Origin: Pegea sp. RAD2-039
Taxonomy: Eukaryota; Chordata; Thaliacea; Salpida; Salpidae
NCBI GenBank assembly: GCA_034620365.1
Contig: JAQGEQ010000380.1
Location: 2,666,001 to 2,730,000, forward strand
DNA length: 64,000 nt
Direction: 5' to 3'
This document shows, piece by piece, positions 25,501 to 36,136 of the stretch; position 1 is the stretch's first letter; every line of letters starts with the position of its first letter. The notes beneath the pieces were generated by a model that made no database searches, was not told where the DNA came from, and saw only the letters and a list, made by a program, of their open reading frames with translations. The position numbers were made by a program, and so were the translations under genes.

Positions 25501-27177
25501 AGATGAAATGAAAGTTTCCGAATTAAAAGAAGAACTCAAATCACGTGGTTTGAAGGTTTTTAGCCAATCACATCGTCGTATGAACTGCTAATTTGCATAT
25601 TTCCACAGGTCACGGGAACTAAAGAAGTTCTCATTGAAAGATTGAAGCCTCATTGCGTCAAAAGCTCCGAAAATATTTTGTGAGTTGCTCATAGCGATCT
25701 GTGACCTCATCCTCATTTGCATATCTCGCAGTACTACATTACCCGACTTGCAGCATGGTAAAGATGGCATTCGAAGTAGCGATAAGCAGCCACGCCAACC
25801 AACTACAAATGGTTGCCACGGTGACCAGCAAGTAATCAAGATGATTAATGGTCACCATGGTAACCATGTTGATGATTGTATGACGTCATCAAATACAGCG
25901 ATGTTTGCGCGTAAGATGCCATCTCCGGAAAAAGCCAAATTTGTTCCGAAACAAGAAAAAATGTTCAATTTGGCGACGTGGAACGCAAATGTGAAAGACA
26001 GTCGCGTCATTTCGAACACGCAAATCGTACCATCTAGTGGCGGCAGTAAATTAGATGATAAAGATAAGTTGTTGATGTTGCAACAGGAACAGATTCAACA
26101 TCTTCAAAATCTTCTTCAATTTCAAGAAGCTAAAATGAATAGAATGAGATCGGAACCTCCGCAGGTAATTTACTTGCTTTTCATTGATCCTTGGGTGACC
26201 TTTGACCTTTCAGGATGTGGACCAGTCTCAAGATGTCACTGGACAGACCTTTATGGCCCAGAAGATTAACCAACAGCCTCCTGTTCATATCAATTCTAAC
26301 TTCAAGTACGTTCAGTTGCCCTAGTAACCACTTCAGCTGGTTGCCTAGTAACCACTTCAGCTGGTTGCCTTATAACCAATTTTTGATTTGCAGAGGCAAC
26401 GAAGTTCGGACAAATATGCAAATAAGTTCTGAGCCGGTTACTAGTAGTTGCCATGACAACCAGGACATCGAGAATTTATTTGGATTGATGGACAAACCCG
26501 AAAATCATCAGCAGCAGCAGCAGGAAATGTTGCCTAGTAACCACGTCGACTACAACCAGTTACCATTCGAAGCTACTCAACCACCAGGAGGCGCTTTTCA
26601 CGACGCAAATGAAATCTCCGATTTGTTGCTTCGAACATCGGGAGACGTCTTGATGGATACGAACAGCTTTCCCCTTAAAATGACCCCTGACCCCTTAAAT
26701 CACTATTCGCGACCCAGTACCTGTAGTAGCGTCGATTCGGGAGTAATTTTTAATCCATCTCACTTCTCACCTGCTTCAATTGAAGCTTCATCGCGTCATA
26801 ACATCCCGATCAACGACCGCACATCCACGTCATCACTCGATGACGTCACTGAACAAACTCTCAACTCAGCTGGTTGCTATCGGCAACCATCAACTAGTTA
26901 CCAGCAACAACTGATAAAAGCATCATCTCAAGAAATTTTAACTTCAAGTTCATCTTCTGATTATTTCACTGAAACTAACGCACTCAATTGGTTAGATTTG
27001 CCGCTTGCACCTCAAGCACCTCAAATCCCAAACTCCACGCCACTTCAACCTTCCAATAGTAACGATTTGATGACGTCATCGGATATATTTGATCATTTAG
27101 ATTGTCGAAGTGATCCCAGTATGGAATGGGGTGGAGATTGGGATTGTTTTCTGAGTGGAACAGATTTTAATACTTGA
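22568..27177 (+). CDS. MRTF: myocardin-related transcription factor (MRTF/MKL)
   Basis: Thirteen exons: 22568-22625, 23247-23312, 23746-23877, 24096-24254, 24506-24678, 24860-24970, 25021-25166, 25286-25328, 25409-25555, 25609-25679, 25732-26164, 26214-26305, 26394-27177. Phases agree throughout; 804 residues. Three RPEL actin-binding motifs (about 20-43, 60-87, 100-131), including LRLQQRRPRQVLADQGIIPP and LNEKILFRPGVIELVEKNII. Then an acidic FVDDDSSDSFSPEQP block, the basic SRF-binding/nuclear-localisation box with YKYHQYIPPGQ (197-233), a Gln-rich stretch, a SAP domain (about 320-365: FSKLDEMKVSELKEEL, TGTKEVLIERLKPH), a leucine-zipper-like helix (about 480-510) and a long Ser/Thr/Pro-rich transactivation tail. 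Known role: G-actin sensor and SRF coactivator. Intron 4 has a GC donor (G|GCAAGT at 24255). Exon 1 is the least certain part. AATAAA at 27893-27898. Confidence 0.92.
24262..24485. repeat. GGTTGCTAGG-type tandem repeat in MRTF intron 4
   Basis: The intron is built from imperfect repeats of a unit close to GATGGTTGCTAGGTGGTT, spaced by TTTAAATG or TTAA-type links. The same word in the opposite orientation (CCACCTAGCAACCATCTAAA) forms smaller arrays inside the gene at about 25180-25270 and in the 3' UTR at about 27240-27300 and 27530-27780; single units occur at 26320-26370. Not seen as arrays elsewhere in the window. Confidence 0.8.
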
Positions 27178-29424
27178 TCTTAAAGTAAAGATTTACTTCG
27201 GAAGATAAAATTCAGAGGCTCGTGTGCTCCTCTCACACCTAGTTACAGTTGCCTGGTTACCAGCATCAATTTACCTTGGTTACCACCACGCCAGGTTACC
27301 ATCTACCTACTAATGAGTTGAAGTACTTTCTTTTCTGCCTTTCGTATATTTTCAAGTGAAATTTTTTCAGTGAAATTTGTGAAAATATTTTTTGTATTTC
27401 CCGTTTCAGCTGCAAATGCTTCCTGAAGACTGACTACAGTTCCTCGTCACATTAGGGGCGCTAAAAATCGCGTCAGTTGCTTCTTTTCACAATTCAAGTA
27501 ATTCATTAAAATTTTCATATTCTTTTACTTCTATCCACCAACCAGCTATTTACCCAGCAACCACCTCATCAACCATCCACTAGTAGTTTAGCTATCTTGA
27601 AATTATGGTGCCGTTTATTCAGAAGTTTTCATTTTATATGAGGCCATTACCACCTACTAATCATCTAAACCATCTACCAACCATATTAACCACTTAACAT
27701 CCATCTGAACTCCCTAGCAACCACCTAACATTCATCTAAACCCTCCACAAGTATCTCAACCACCAAGCAACCATCTAATGGTTTTCAAACCATCTAATGT
27801 TTTCATTTGAAACAATTTTTTACGATTTGCTTTTCATATCAATTGTGTATCACAAGTTTATTTCTCTGTTTGCTTTCTCTTTGCACGAAATTAATAAAGT
27901 TGAAAGCAGTTTCGACAAAACCTGTGGCTGTTAATTTGCATAAGAAAGAATTTTGACGAATCAGAGCTTTTAATTAAAAAGAACTTTTGTTCAAATCAAA
28001 ATTGGTTTGTTTAAAATATTAAAGAAGTTTCGAAAATCAAACAAAAGTTTTTTTTGAAATAAAATTCATTTTTCAATTTCTGTTGAAATCACTTTTAAAT
28101 GTTTAAAAATTCGACAATTTTTTCTTTAAATATTTTTGTGACAAAAACAAAAAACTTGTTTTTGGTTTCAAACCAAATTGAAAATATTTTAAATTGAGAA
28201 ATTATTTTGACAACTGAATTAATGAACAATATTTCACATTTAATAAATCTTAAAAAAATTCTGATTAAGGTGAACTCCAGGAAAAACTTTAGATGTAAAT
28301 TCAGATTTGTTTAAACAATTAAAAGACGAAACTAAAAATATTTGAATTTGATTTCTGAATCTTATTTGAAATTGAAAAAGCAGCTGATTTCAAAACTTCT
28401 AAATTTTACCTCTTTAATAATTTGAATATTTTCAGATTAATTTGCAAAATTAAAAAGAAACTTTTTAGTTTCAAATTTCACTGAAGTATTTCTTATATTT
28501 GATACATTAGTAGCAGAAGTGGAAAGGAATGTTTCCTCAAAATGATGGAATGACATTTCAAAAGAGTCTAGACACTTTCAAAACGACTAAACTTATGAAA
28601 AAAGTTTCTCAAAACAAAATATTTTCAACTCAAAAAGCTACAATTTTTGTTTTGATTTCAGAAAAGTCAGAAAATCGGAATTTTGTTTTTAATTAAATCT
28701 TTAAATGTTTATTTCATTGAATTTTCTCGTTTAAATCTTTAAAATGTTTATTTGGGGTAAAAAAGTTTAGAATATCAGTTGTATATCTAATTCAATTATC
28801 TAACAATTAAACTTAATCTTTAAAAAGAGGAAAGTTTTTAATCCATTAAAACAACTCGATAAACTTTTTCACGAAAAAGTTTCTTTGGAAATTACCTTAG
28901 AATTGAGAAAACTTTTCACATTTGTAGTTTTTTAGGAGATATCTCCAAATACTTATTTTTGTAAATATTCGTGTTTTTCATCAAATGATGAGTTTAGGAG
29001 AAATTTATTTTTCTTAAAGTTGCAGATATTAAATCAAATTTTAAACTCTGATTCATCTACAACAATTTTCGTGAAACAATTTTTTGTTCAATTTGTTAAT
29101 TTTATTTATGATATTCTATTTATGAGGTATTTTACTAAATCCATACAAGATTAGGAAAATATATTCGAGACGAGTTGATGTCAATTAAAGCATGAAATGA
29201 AACATGAAATTTTGAATTATTTTATTTGTTGAGGAAACAAGACCAAGGGTAAAAAGAGTTGAAAGCTAAAAACAAAAAATCTGAAGTTTTTAGGATTTAA
29301 AACAATTATTTTTCATCTCTAATTACTTAAACATCTTTTCAGAGTTTTTGGAGACACATGCAAATATTAAAAAAGAAGCAATAAGATTTTTCAACTTTAG
29401 GTGAACACAACGATTCTTTTATTC
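27178..29424. other. MRTF 3' UTR and spacer between convergent genes
   Basis: 27178-27900 is the probable 3' UTR of MRTF, ending near AATAAA at 27893, with several CCTAGCAACC-type units. 27900-29424 is AT-rich spacer. The BBS4 gene approaches from the other strand and its poly(A) signal lies at 29418-29423. No other gene seen. Confidence 0.55.
29418..29423 (-). terminator. poly(A) signal of BBS4
   Basis: AATAAA on the minus strand begins one base after the TGA (29427-29425), implying a 3' UTR of perhaps 20-40 nt. Confidence 0.65.
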
Positions 29425-32192
29425 TCATTTTTCTTCAATTTTTTCGCTTTCAGTGCCAATATTCAGAAGAAATTCCAATTTTTTTGCTGCTTCTGATAAC
29501 TGAAAAACCAACTTTTTTAACAACGTTTTAGCGACATTTAGCGGAAATCACTTCAGCATCTTTATTTGCTTCAATTTTCTTGAAACGATGAAGCAAAGAA
29601 GATGCTTCTGCTGATTTGTTGCATATATGAAGTTCGAAAGATGCAAAATTGATCAGAAGATGAGGATCATTTCTAACAAAACAAAAAACATGAAAAAAAG
29701 TAAAACAAAGCGAAATGAAACTCACTCAGACAGACTTAGTGCTTGATTAAAAGCTTGCTCGGCATTTGTGACTTGCTCCAAATACACAAGTGAGACTAAA
29801 ACATCTTTATCAGTATCTAAATCCCATCATTGTGATGAACTTACCTGCCAGTAGAAGGTATAAGCCCGCGTGCTCTCTGTTCAGTTTGATGGCGGTGCTT
29901 GCGAACTGAAACGCGCTTGCATATTGTTGCATGTTAAGATGAAGAAGACTCAAGTTGTATAAGACTCTCCAATCGAAGGGAGATTGATAATGAGCTCGCT
30001 TCAAACAACTGATAGCCTAAAGATGGAAATAAGGATAAAGATTAGATGAGAATCAAACAGAGATCAAATGAAGATGAGAATCAGATGAAGATGAGAATCG
30101 GATGAAGATGAAGATCAGATGAAAAAGAGGATCAAATGAAGATGAGAATCAGATGAAGATGAGAATCAGATGAAGATGAGAATCAAATAAAGATGAGAAT
30201 CAGATGAAGATGAGAATCAGATGAAGATGAGGATCGGGTGAAGATGAGGATCAGATGAAGATCAGATGAAAAAGAGGATCAAATGAAGATGAGAATCAGA
30301 TGAAGATGAGGACCAGGTGGAGATAAAGATCAGGTAAAGATGAAGAAGAGGATCAGGTGAAGATGAGAATCGAATGAAGATGAAGATCAGATGAAGATGA
30401 GAATCAAATGAAGATGAGGATCAGGGAAGATGAGGTGAAGATGAGGATCAGGTGAAGATGGGGATCAGGTGAAGATGAGGATCAGGTGAAGATGAAGAGC
30501 TTACAGCAACGAGCTTTCGTTTGCCGAAGAAGCACATCGCGATGTTATTCCACAATGAAGAGTTTTGTGGAGAAGATTTCGCTGCAATCCGATATTTGCT
30601 AAGAGCTACATCAAAGTCTCCGTGTTGTTGCATTAAGGATCCAGCTGCAAGGATCGCCTGAAGATCAAAATGATCACAAACAAATCTTCTTCTTCAGAAC
30701 TTACTTTAAAATTTTCAGGTTCGAAGGTCAAAGATTTTCCCAAAAGTTCAAAAGATTTGTGAAAATGATCATTTTGAAGATAAAGAAGTCCCAATGATGT
30801 AAGAAGTTGGACATTTTCCGGAAAATGATTCAATCCTGAAATACTCGTTTCTGATTGGTTGAAACAAAATCTTTTTTTTTTACCTTTTTTTAAAACCTGA
30901 ATTGCTTTTTTCAAATCGTTTTTTTCTAAACAAACTTTCGACCACATCTGATAAGTGATGACGTATTGGGAGAAGCTTAACGCTTCAATAAACATCTTCT
31001 CGGCCTGCAAAGTCATTACCACGTCACTACCGCGTTCAACGGCGACCATTACTTGGTGCAAACCGCTTCAAAATCCTTCAAACTCTGAAGACACATCGCT
31101 GAATGATGAGCAACTTCCCAATCTGATCCTGAGGAGCTCCGGACCATCTCGAAACACTCAATTGCTTTCTTGTATTTTCCTAGCAACATCCTTGACAACA
31201 AATAAACAATCACTGGATGAAGATTACGGTTACTATGACAACGGAGTCACTAAGACTCACAATCCTTTTCCTATTTGTTTCAAATATTCTGAATTTTTTG
31301 GATTGATTTTATGACATTGTTGAAACAGTTTAATTGATTGTTGAATTTCTCCTTTGCTTCTCATAATCATCGCCTGAAAATATTAATACTTTCTGGAGTG
31401 TCCATGAAGATGAGGACTTACTTTGACATGAATTGGATATTCACATCTATTTCTTGTCTCTTTGATTCTTTCTTCAATCATTTTCTTAAACAAAAAAACT
31501 TTAAATTGTATTCATCAAATTTGCAACTTACCAAACAGATCTCATGTTGATGACGTATGTAGTGAAGATGTAATAACCAATCAGATTGCTTGGATGGTTT
31601 TGGAGTAGTTTCTATAAATTACAACTTCATTCAGATGAAATAACTCATTTACATAAACGCTGTCATCCTTAGACACTTAATTTGTTCACAAATCAAAGTT
31701 CTATGACTTTTTTTAGCACACTATCAAGAAAATTATCAAATTTTAGCTGACAAATGTTTCAAAAGTAAGTTTTAATTTTCAATTGATTAAATATTTGAAA
31801 GCAACTTTTTTTTCTGCTGGACTTTTGTTGAATTGAAGAAACTTTGATTCCAGCAGCAGATTCCTATTGAGTAAAAAATTTATCTCAAAATTTACTACCA
31901 ACAAAAATTGAATAGATTCTTATGGAATGACAGCTAATTATGAAATACAATTTAAATTGATTTTAATTAAAATAATATTATTTGTTTTAAAAACTTTTGT
32001 CTTTTTGAACTAATAGTTATCAAAAAATTAAAACTATGAAAATGAAACAATTAAAACTTACATTTTGTTCTAAATTTTCTTCATCTATAAAGAAAATTGA
32101 AACAAGTTTGAATCAACATTTAAATATTATTTAGTTGTAATAAAATTCTATTTACCTTGTGTTGAAGAAACTTGAGGAACTTTTAAAGACAT
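29425..32192 (-). CDS. BBS4: Bardet-Biedl syndrome 4 protein homologue (BBSome subunit)
   Basis: Twelve exons on the minus strand: 32192-32156, 31611-31532, 31484-31422, 31373-31261, 31190-31064, 31004-30884, 30835-30705, 30657-30505, 30016-29845, 29795-29726, 29672-29552, 29499-29425. Phases agree; 420 residues. The protein is a chain of TPR repeats with family signatures: [15 protein letters not shown] near residue 20, [11 protein letters not shown], then [32 protein letters not shown], and [10 protein letters not shown]. Known role: the BBSome is an IFT cargo adaptor moving membrane proteins in cilia. The last intron is only about 52 nt with a weak GTGATT donor. If it were retained, translation would stop a few codons later at 29532-29530. 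The disordered tail of the human protein (519 residues) is mostly absent. AATAAA begins one base after the stop codon. Confidence 0.9.
30029..30495. repeat. purine-rich minisatellite in a BBS4 intron
   Basis: Imperfect tandem repeats of about 17 nt, close to AGATGAAGATGAGAATC with variants GAGGATC and AGGTGAAG, fill the intron between the exons at 30505-30657 and 29845-30016. On the transcribed (minus) strand the array is pyrimidine-rich. Related shorter arrays occur at 39168-39390 and 51548-51635. Confidence 0.88.
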
Positions 32193-33184
32193 CTTTGAAA
32201 TTTTTTTCAAAGTTGTTTATTTTAAAAAATGATAAAAGTTATAGATTTGTTTTAGTATCTTATTTCTGGATAAACAGTTTAGTGAATTAGGAAATGTACA
32301 TTTGACTCATTTAATTACAGTTTATCCAAACAACAACAAACAATTTATATACAACAAACAAAAGACAAGTTTTGAAATTATAGTTAAACTTTCGGTTATA
32401 CTTTTGGAAAAAATATTTTAATGAAATATTATGAGCTTTTTAATCTATCATCACATAAATTAAGTTTTAAAGTTTACTATATAAAAAATAATAAATTAAT
32501 TGATAAAAATAGCAAAAATTGAAAATTTGTAAATAAAAATAGTTAAAATGTTGATTACAGCAACCAGTGTTTCTAAACTAGAAAGTAACAAATATTTAAC
32601 AACAGGTTTACGAAGTTAATATTTCGAAAAGATGATTGAAGTTAAATAAATTATTCATGATATAAAAATATTTATAAGACATCGGGTAGATTTTTTAGAA
32701 CACAAAAATTGTTGAAGTATATTGATTTTTTTCTAACCCGAATCTTCAGGCTCAAATAAGGTGAGTCTGAAGGACTTTCTGATTTCCATACATCAGCTCA
32801 TATAACGAAAAAGTTAGACGGTTTTTCAATCTTTTTCAGATTATAAAACCCAACAAGGAATGTTTTAAATTTAGAAAAATTTGTTGTGCAATCTGTATAT
32901 ATATGTGGATGTAATATGTGAATATGTAATAGGCAACCGGTAACATGTACTATATAGTAAGTGATGAGTATATGTGAACATAAATGAAAATCTTAAAAAG
33001 AGAAAAGAAAAACTAGTTTCGAAAAAAAAATCCTAGAAACATTTAGTTCATTTTCATTTTAATGTATTTTGCTTCGTTTTTAACAAAACCTCTTGAGCAC
33101 AATCAGCATTGCCGTTCTCAGTGGAAACAGTTCATTGTTATAATTATACCATATCAATTGAGTCCTTAAGCCTTCTAACGAGCT
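32193..33184. other. AT-rich spacer upstream of BBS4
   Basis: Presumed BBS4 promoter region at the left end. No clear TATA box or acceptor was identified. The right part leads into the decayed LINE copy. No gene seen. Confidence 0.4.
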
Positions 33185-36136
33185 CAAAACAATCTCTCCG
33201 CACACAATTGTGAATACCATCCTTCCAGCCCAAGATATTAATTCACAGAAGCCTATCATCCAATCTTACGAGCGTCAAAAACACAATTATTCTATTACAT
33301 TAGGCATGTTCTTTAACGCGCGGTCGATTATTAAAAACGTTTTCTAATTGAAAGCTCTTTTGCATTCTCAAGATTTCACATTTGTTTTTATTACTGAAAC
33401 TTGGTTGAAACCGTTTTATCCTGATTCTTTTCTGGTTGACGGTAATCTTTTTTGTGTTTTGCGTTGTGGCAGACTGTATAATAGGGGCGGCGTTGTTTGC
33501 GCAATTTACATCGTTTGCGCCCATGATCTCTAGAATTCAGATTAATGCAATTAATTTACCAGGATTTGAGATTACCGCTTTCGATTTTCATTATTCAAAG
33601 TCCAAATTTTCTCGTTTTATATGTACCTACCCCTCTTTACAACTAATGACGGGGTTACTGTTAAGGCCTTATTGAAGGTACTGAAGAGCATTGTTTGTCC
33701 TGAGTTGGATATATTGTGGGATTTTAATTTTAGTAAAATTAATTGGGATAACCCGAATTTAGCATTTATTGGAAAATCGTTTAACTTGAATAGCGACAAT
33801 CTTAATTCAGCCTTTCTAAGTCATACCCTTGTAAACTTCCTCGATGCCAATAATCTATCTCAGATGGTTACTTTTTCGACCCAAGTTAGTGGTAATACTT
33901 TGGATCTTATTATCACATCAAAACCTTAGAACATTATCTACGTTGATCAATATGAACCTTTTGCTCCGACATGCGATCACAACATGATTGAATTCAAGCT
34001 CCATCAAACTTTTTCTATGAACGTTAAAACTTCAAGCAAAAGGAATTTTTATCGTGGAAATTATAATGGTATAAACAAGTTTCTATCAGGTGAATTTCTG
34101 TTTTCAACTCTTCCAAAGACATCAATACTATTTACTCAAGGTTTACTAACATCGTTAAGGAGTCAATCGAAAAAACATACCTTTTTATAGAGTCAACAAA
34201 AATCACATTTTCCCAAATTTTTTAAGAATTTACAACAGTTAAAAAACCTCCTATACAAACAAACTAAAGCAGACCCTTCCATCAAATCTCTGTACAAAGA
34301 TCTTTGTATAGTTTAAAAGAAATCTATTTTTAATTTCTATTTGGGAAGAGAAAGTGCAGTTTTATCTTCACCTAGCAAGAAAACGTTTTTTTGGCTTTCT
34401 AAATCGCAAGCTTAAGGTGAGATCTCAAGGCCTCACTTAATAACTGCGACCAGCTTGTGATGGAACTAGAGAATAAAGCTGAATTGCTAAACAATCAATT
34501 TAATAGCGTTTTTATAACCGATGATGGCAATACTTCTTACAAATGTCTCTGAGATGGTAGATCTTGACAAAACGGTCGATATTGTATCTAAGGCTATTTC
34601 TTCTTTTAAAATCACCAGTTTCCAATACCAATGATCAGATCCCTGCTTTGTTTTTAAGAAAAACTACTTCCTCTTTCATTACTACCTTTATCGCTACTCT
34701 TTAACATCACTCTGAAGCAAGGAAGAGTTCCACAAATTTGGAAGAAAGCTATTGTTACTCCAATTCATAAAAAGGGTCCCAGAAACACCGCACTTAACTA
34801 CAGACCAGTTTCGCTGACTTCAGTTATTTGTAGAACTCAAGAGCATATCATTCACAATCATATGACCAGTCATTTGATGGAGCACCATCTAATATCTGAT
34901 GTCCAGCATAGCTTTGTGAAACGGAGATCTTCCCTGACTCAACATCTTACTTTTCTTAATGAGCTTACAGCCCATTATGAAAGTAATACTCCTTGTGACA
35001 TCATCTACCTCGATTTTGCTAAAGCGTTTCATTCTGTCCCACACACTAAGCTCATTATTGTATTAAAAAATTTAAAAATCAACAGCTTTACCTTAAAGTG
35101 GATTGAAGATTACTTATTAGGTAGAACTCAACAAACTCGTATAGAAAGATCTTTTTTTACTCCTAGTTAAATCACCAGTGGTGTTCCTCAGGGTTCCGTT
35201 CTGGGTTCCCTTCTCTTTTTAATTTTCATTGAAGACCTCATCATAAAACTAGTAGCAGTATATGATGTCAGTGTGCTTGTGTATGCAGATGATATCAAGC
35301 TATTATCTTGCAATCTTTCAAAACTTCAAACTGCACTACATACTGTAGAAAACTGGTCTATGAGTTGGCAGCTCAGAATCCAGCCCACAAAGTTTGAACT
35401 TATAACTTTTTCTCGTAAATCAGCTGCAAATTCCGTAAACTCAATCAAATGAAACTACTATTTCACAAATATCTTCGATCCTAGTCTTTGGCATTATCCT
35501 GTCATCTGACTTTAAAGGATACAATTATGTTTTTAAATATTTGCAAAATCAATCAACCTTGTTGTAAAGACCTTTAATTATAAAGATCCATACTTCTTTA
35601 TCAATCTTTTCAAATTGTACATACGTCAAATTATTGATTACAATGTCAGTGCATGGATGCCATATCAAGTTGGTGATATAAAACCTTTAAATCTTAAATT
35701 CAATGCTTTCTTTTCCATTAGTCCTTCCCTCAAGTTATATCAGCTCAGACGACACACATTACATCTTAATAAGCCCATGTCACCTGGTAAATTACTCAGA
35801 GCGTAATTTTTCTCATACTGCACAATTAGTACATGGAACCAGCTGCCATCAGACATTGTCATGTCAGAATTACTCGCGTTGTTCAAGTAGAAGTTGAACC
35901 GTTATAATATCGGCAACATTGTCATTTCTAAACTGTAATTTTTTCTCACTATTTTGTATTATTAACATTCTATGTAATTGTTCACTGTTATATGCTTTGA
36001 GTGCTACCGAAATGCCATGTGTTACATCTTTTGCTTTCTATACTTTTGACTAAATAGATATTATTTGTGAGAATGTGTGTTAGCGAGAGGTGCTCATTTC
36101 AGGCACCCTGCTTCGCGTCTATTGAAATAAATAAAT
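33185..36136 (+). mobile_element. decayed near-full-length copy of the main LINE
   Basis: Aligns by eye over nearly its whole length with 56460-59611. At the left it shares the region just before the ORF start (CCTTCCAGCCCAAGATA). The endonuclease segments (FVFITETWLKPFYPDSFL, a decayed FNFSKINWDNPNLAF) and RT segments (NYRPVSLTSVICRTQEH, YLDFAKAF-SVPH, VYADDIKLL) follow. Stops, frameshifts and small deletions break the frame many times; the segment around 35430-35700 has lost part of the C-terminal coding region. The 3' UTR hairpin (GAGGTGC ... GCACC, about 36090-36115) and the AATAAATAAA end are preserved. Confidence 0.92.

Noticed and set aside
30029-30495. CRISPR-like array of short repeats
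   Set aside because: Units are contiguous, degenerate and purine-rich with no unique spacers: a minisatellite in a eukaryotic intron.
32066-32088. Possible 23-nt micro-exon in BBS4 intron 1 (good acceptor and GTAAGT donor)
   Set aside because: It exits in phase 0, while the next exon needs phase 1; splicing exon 1 directly to 31611 keeps the conserved frame.
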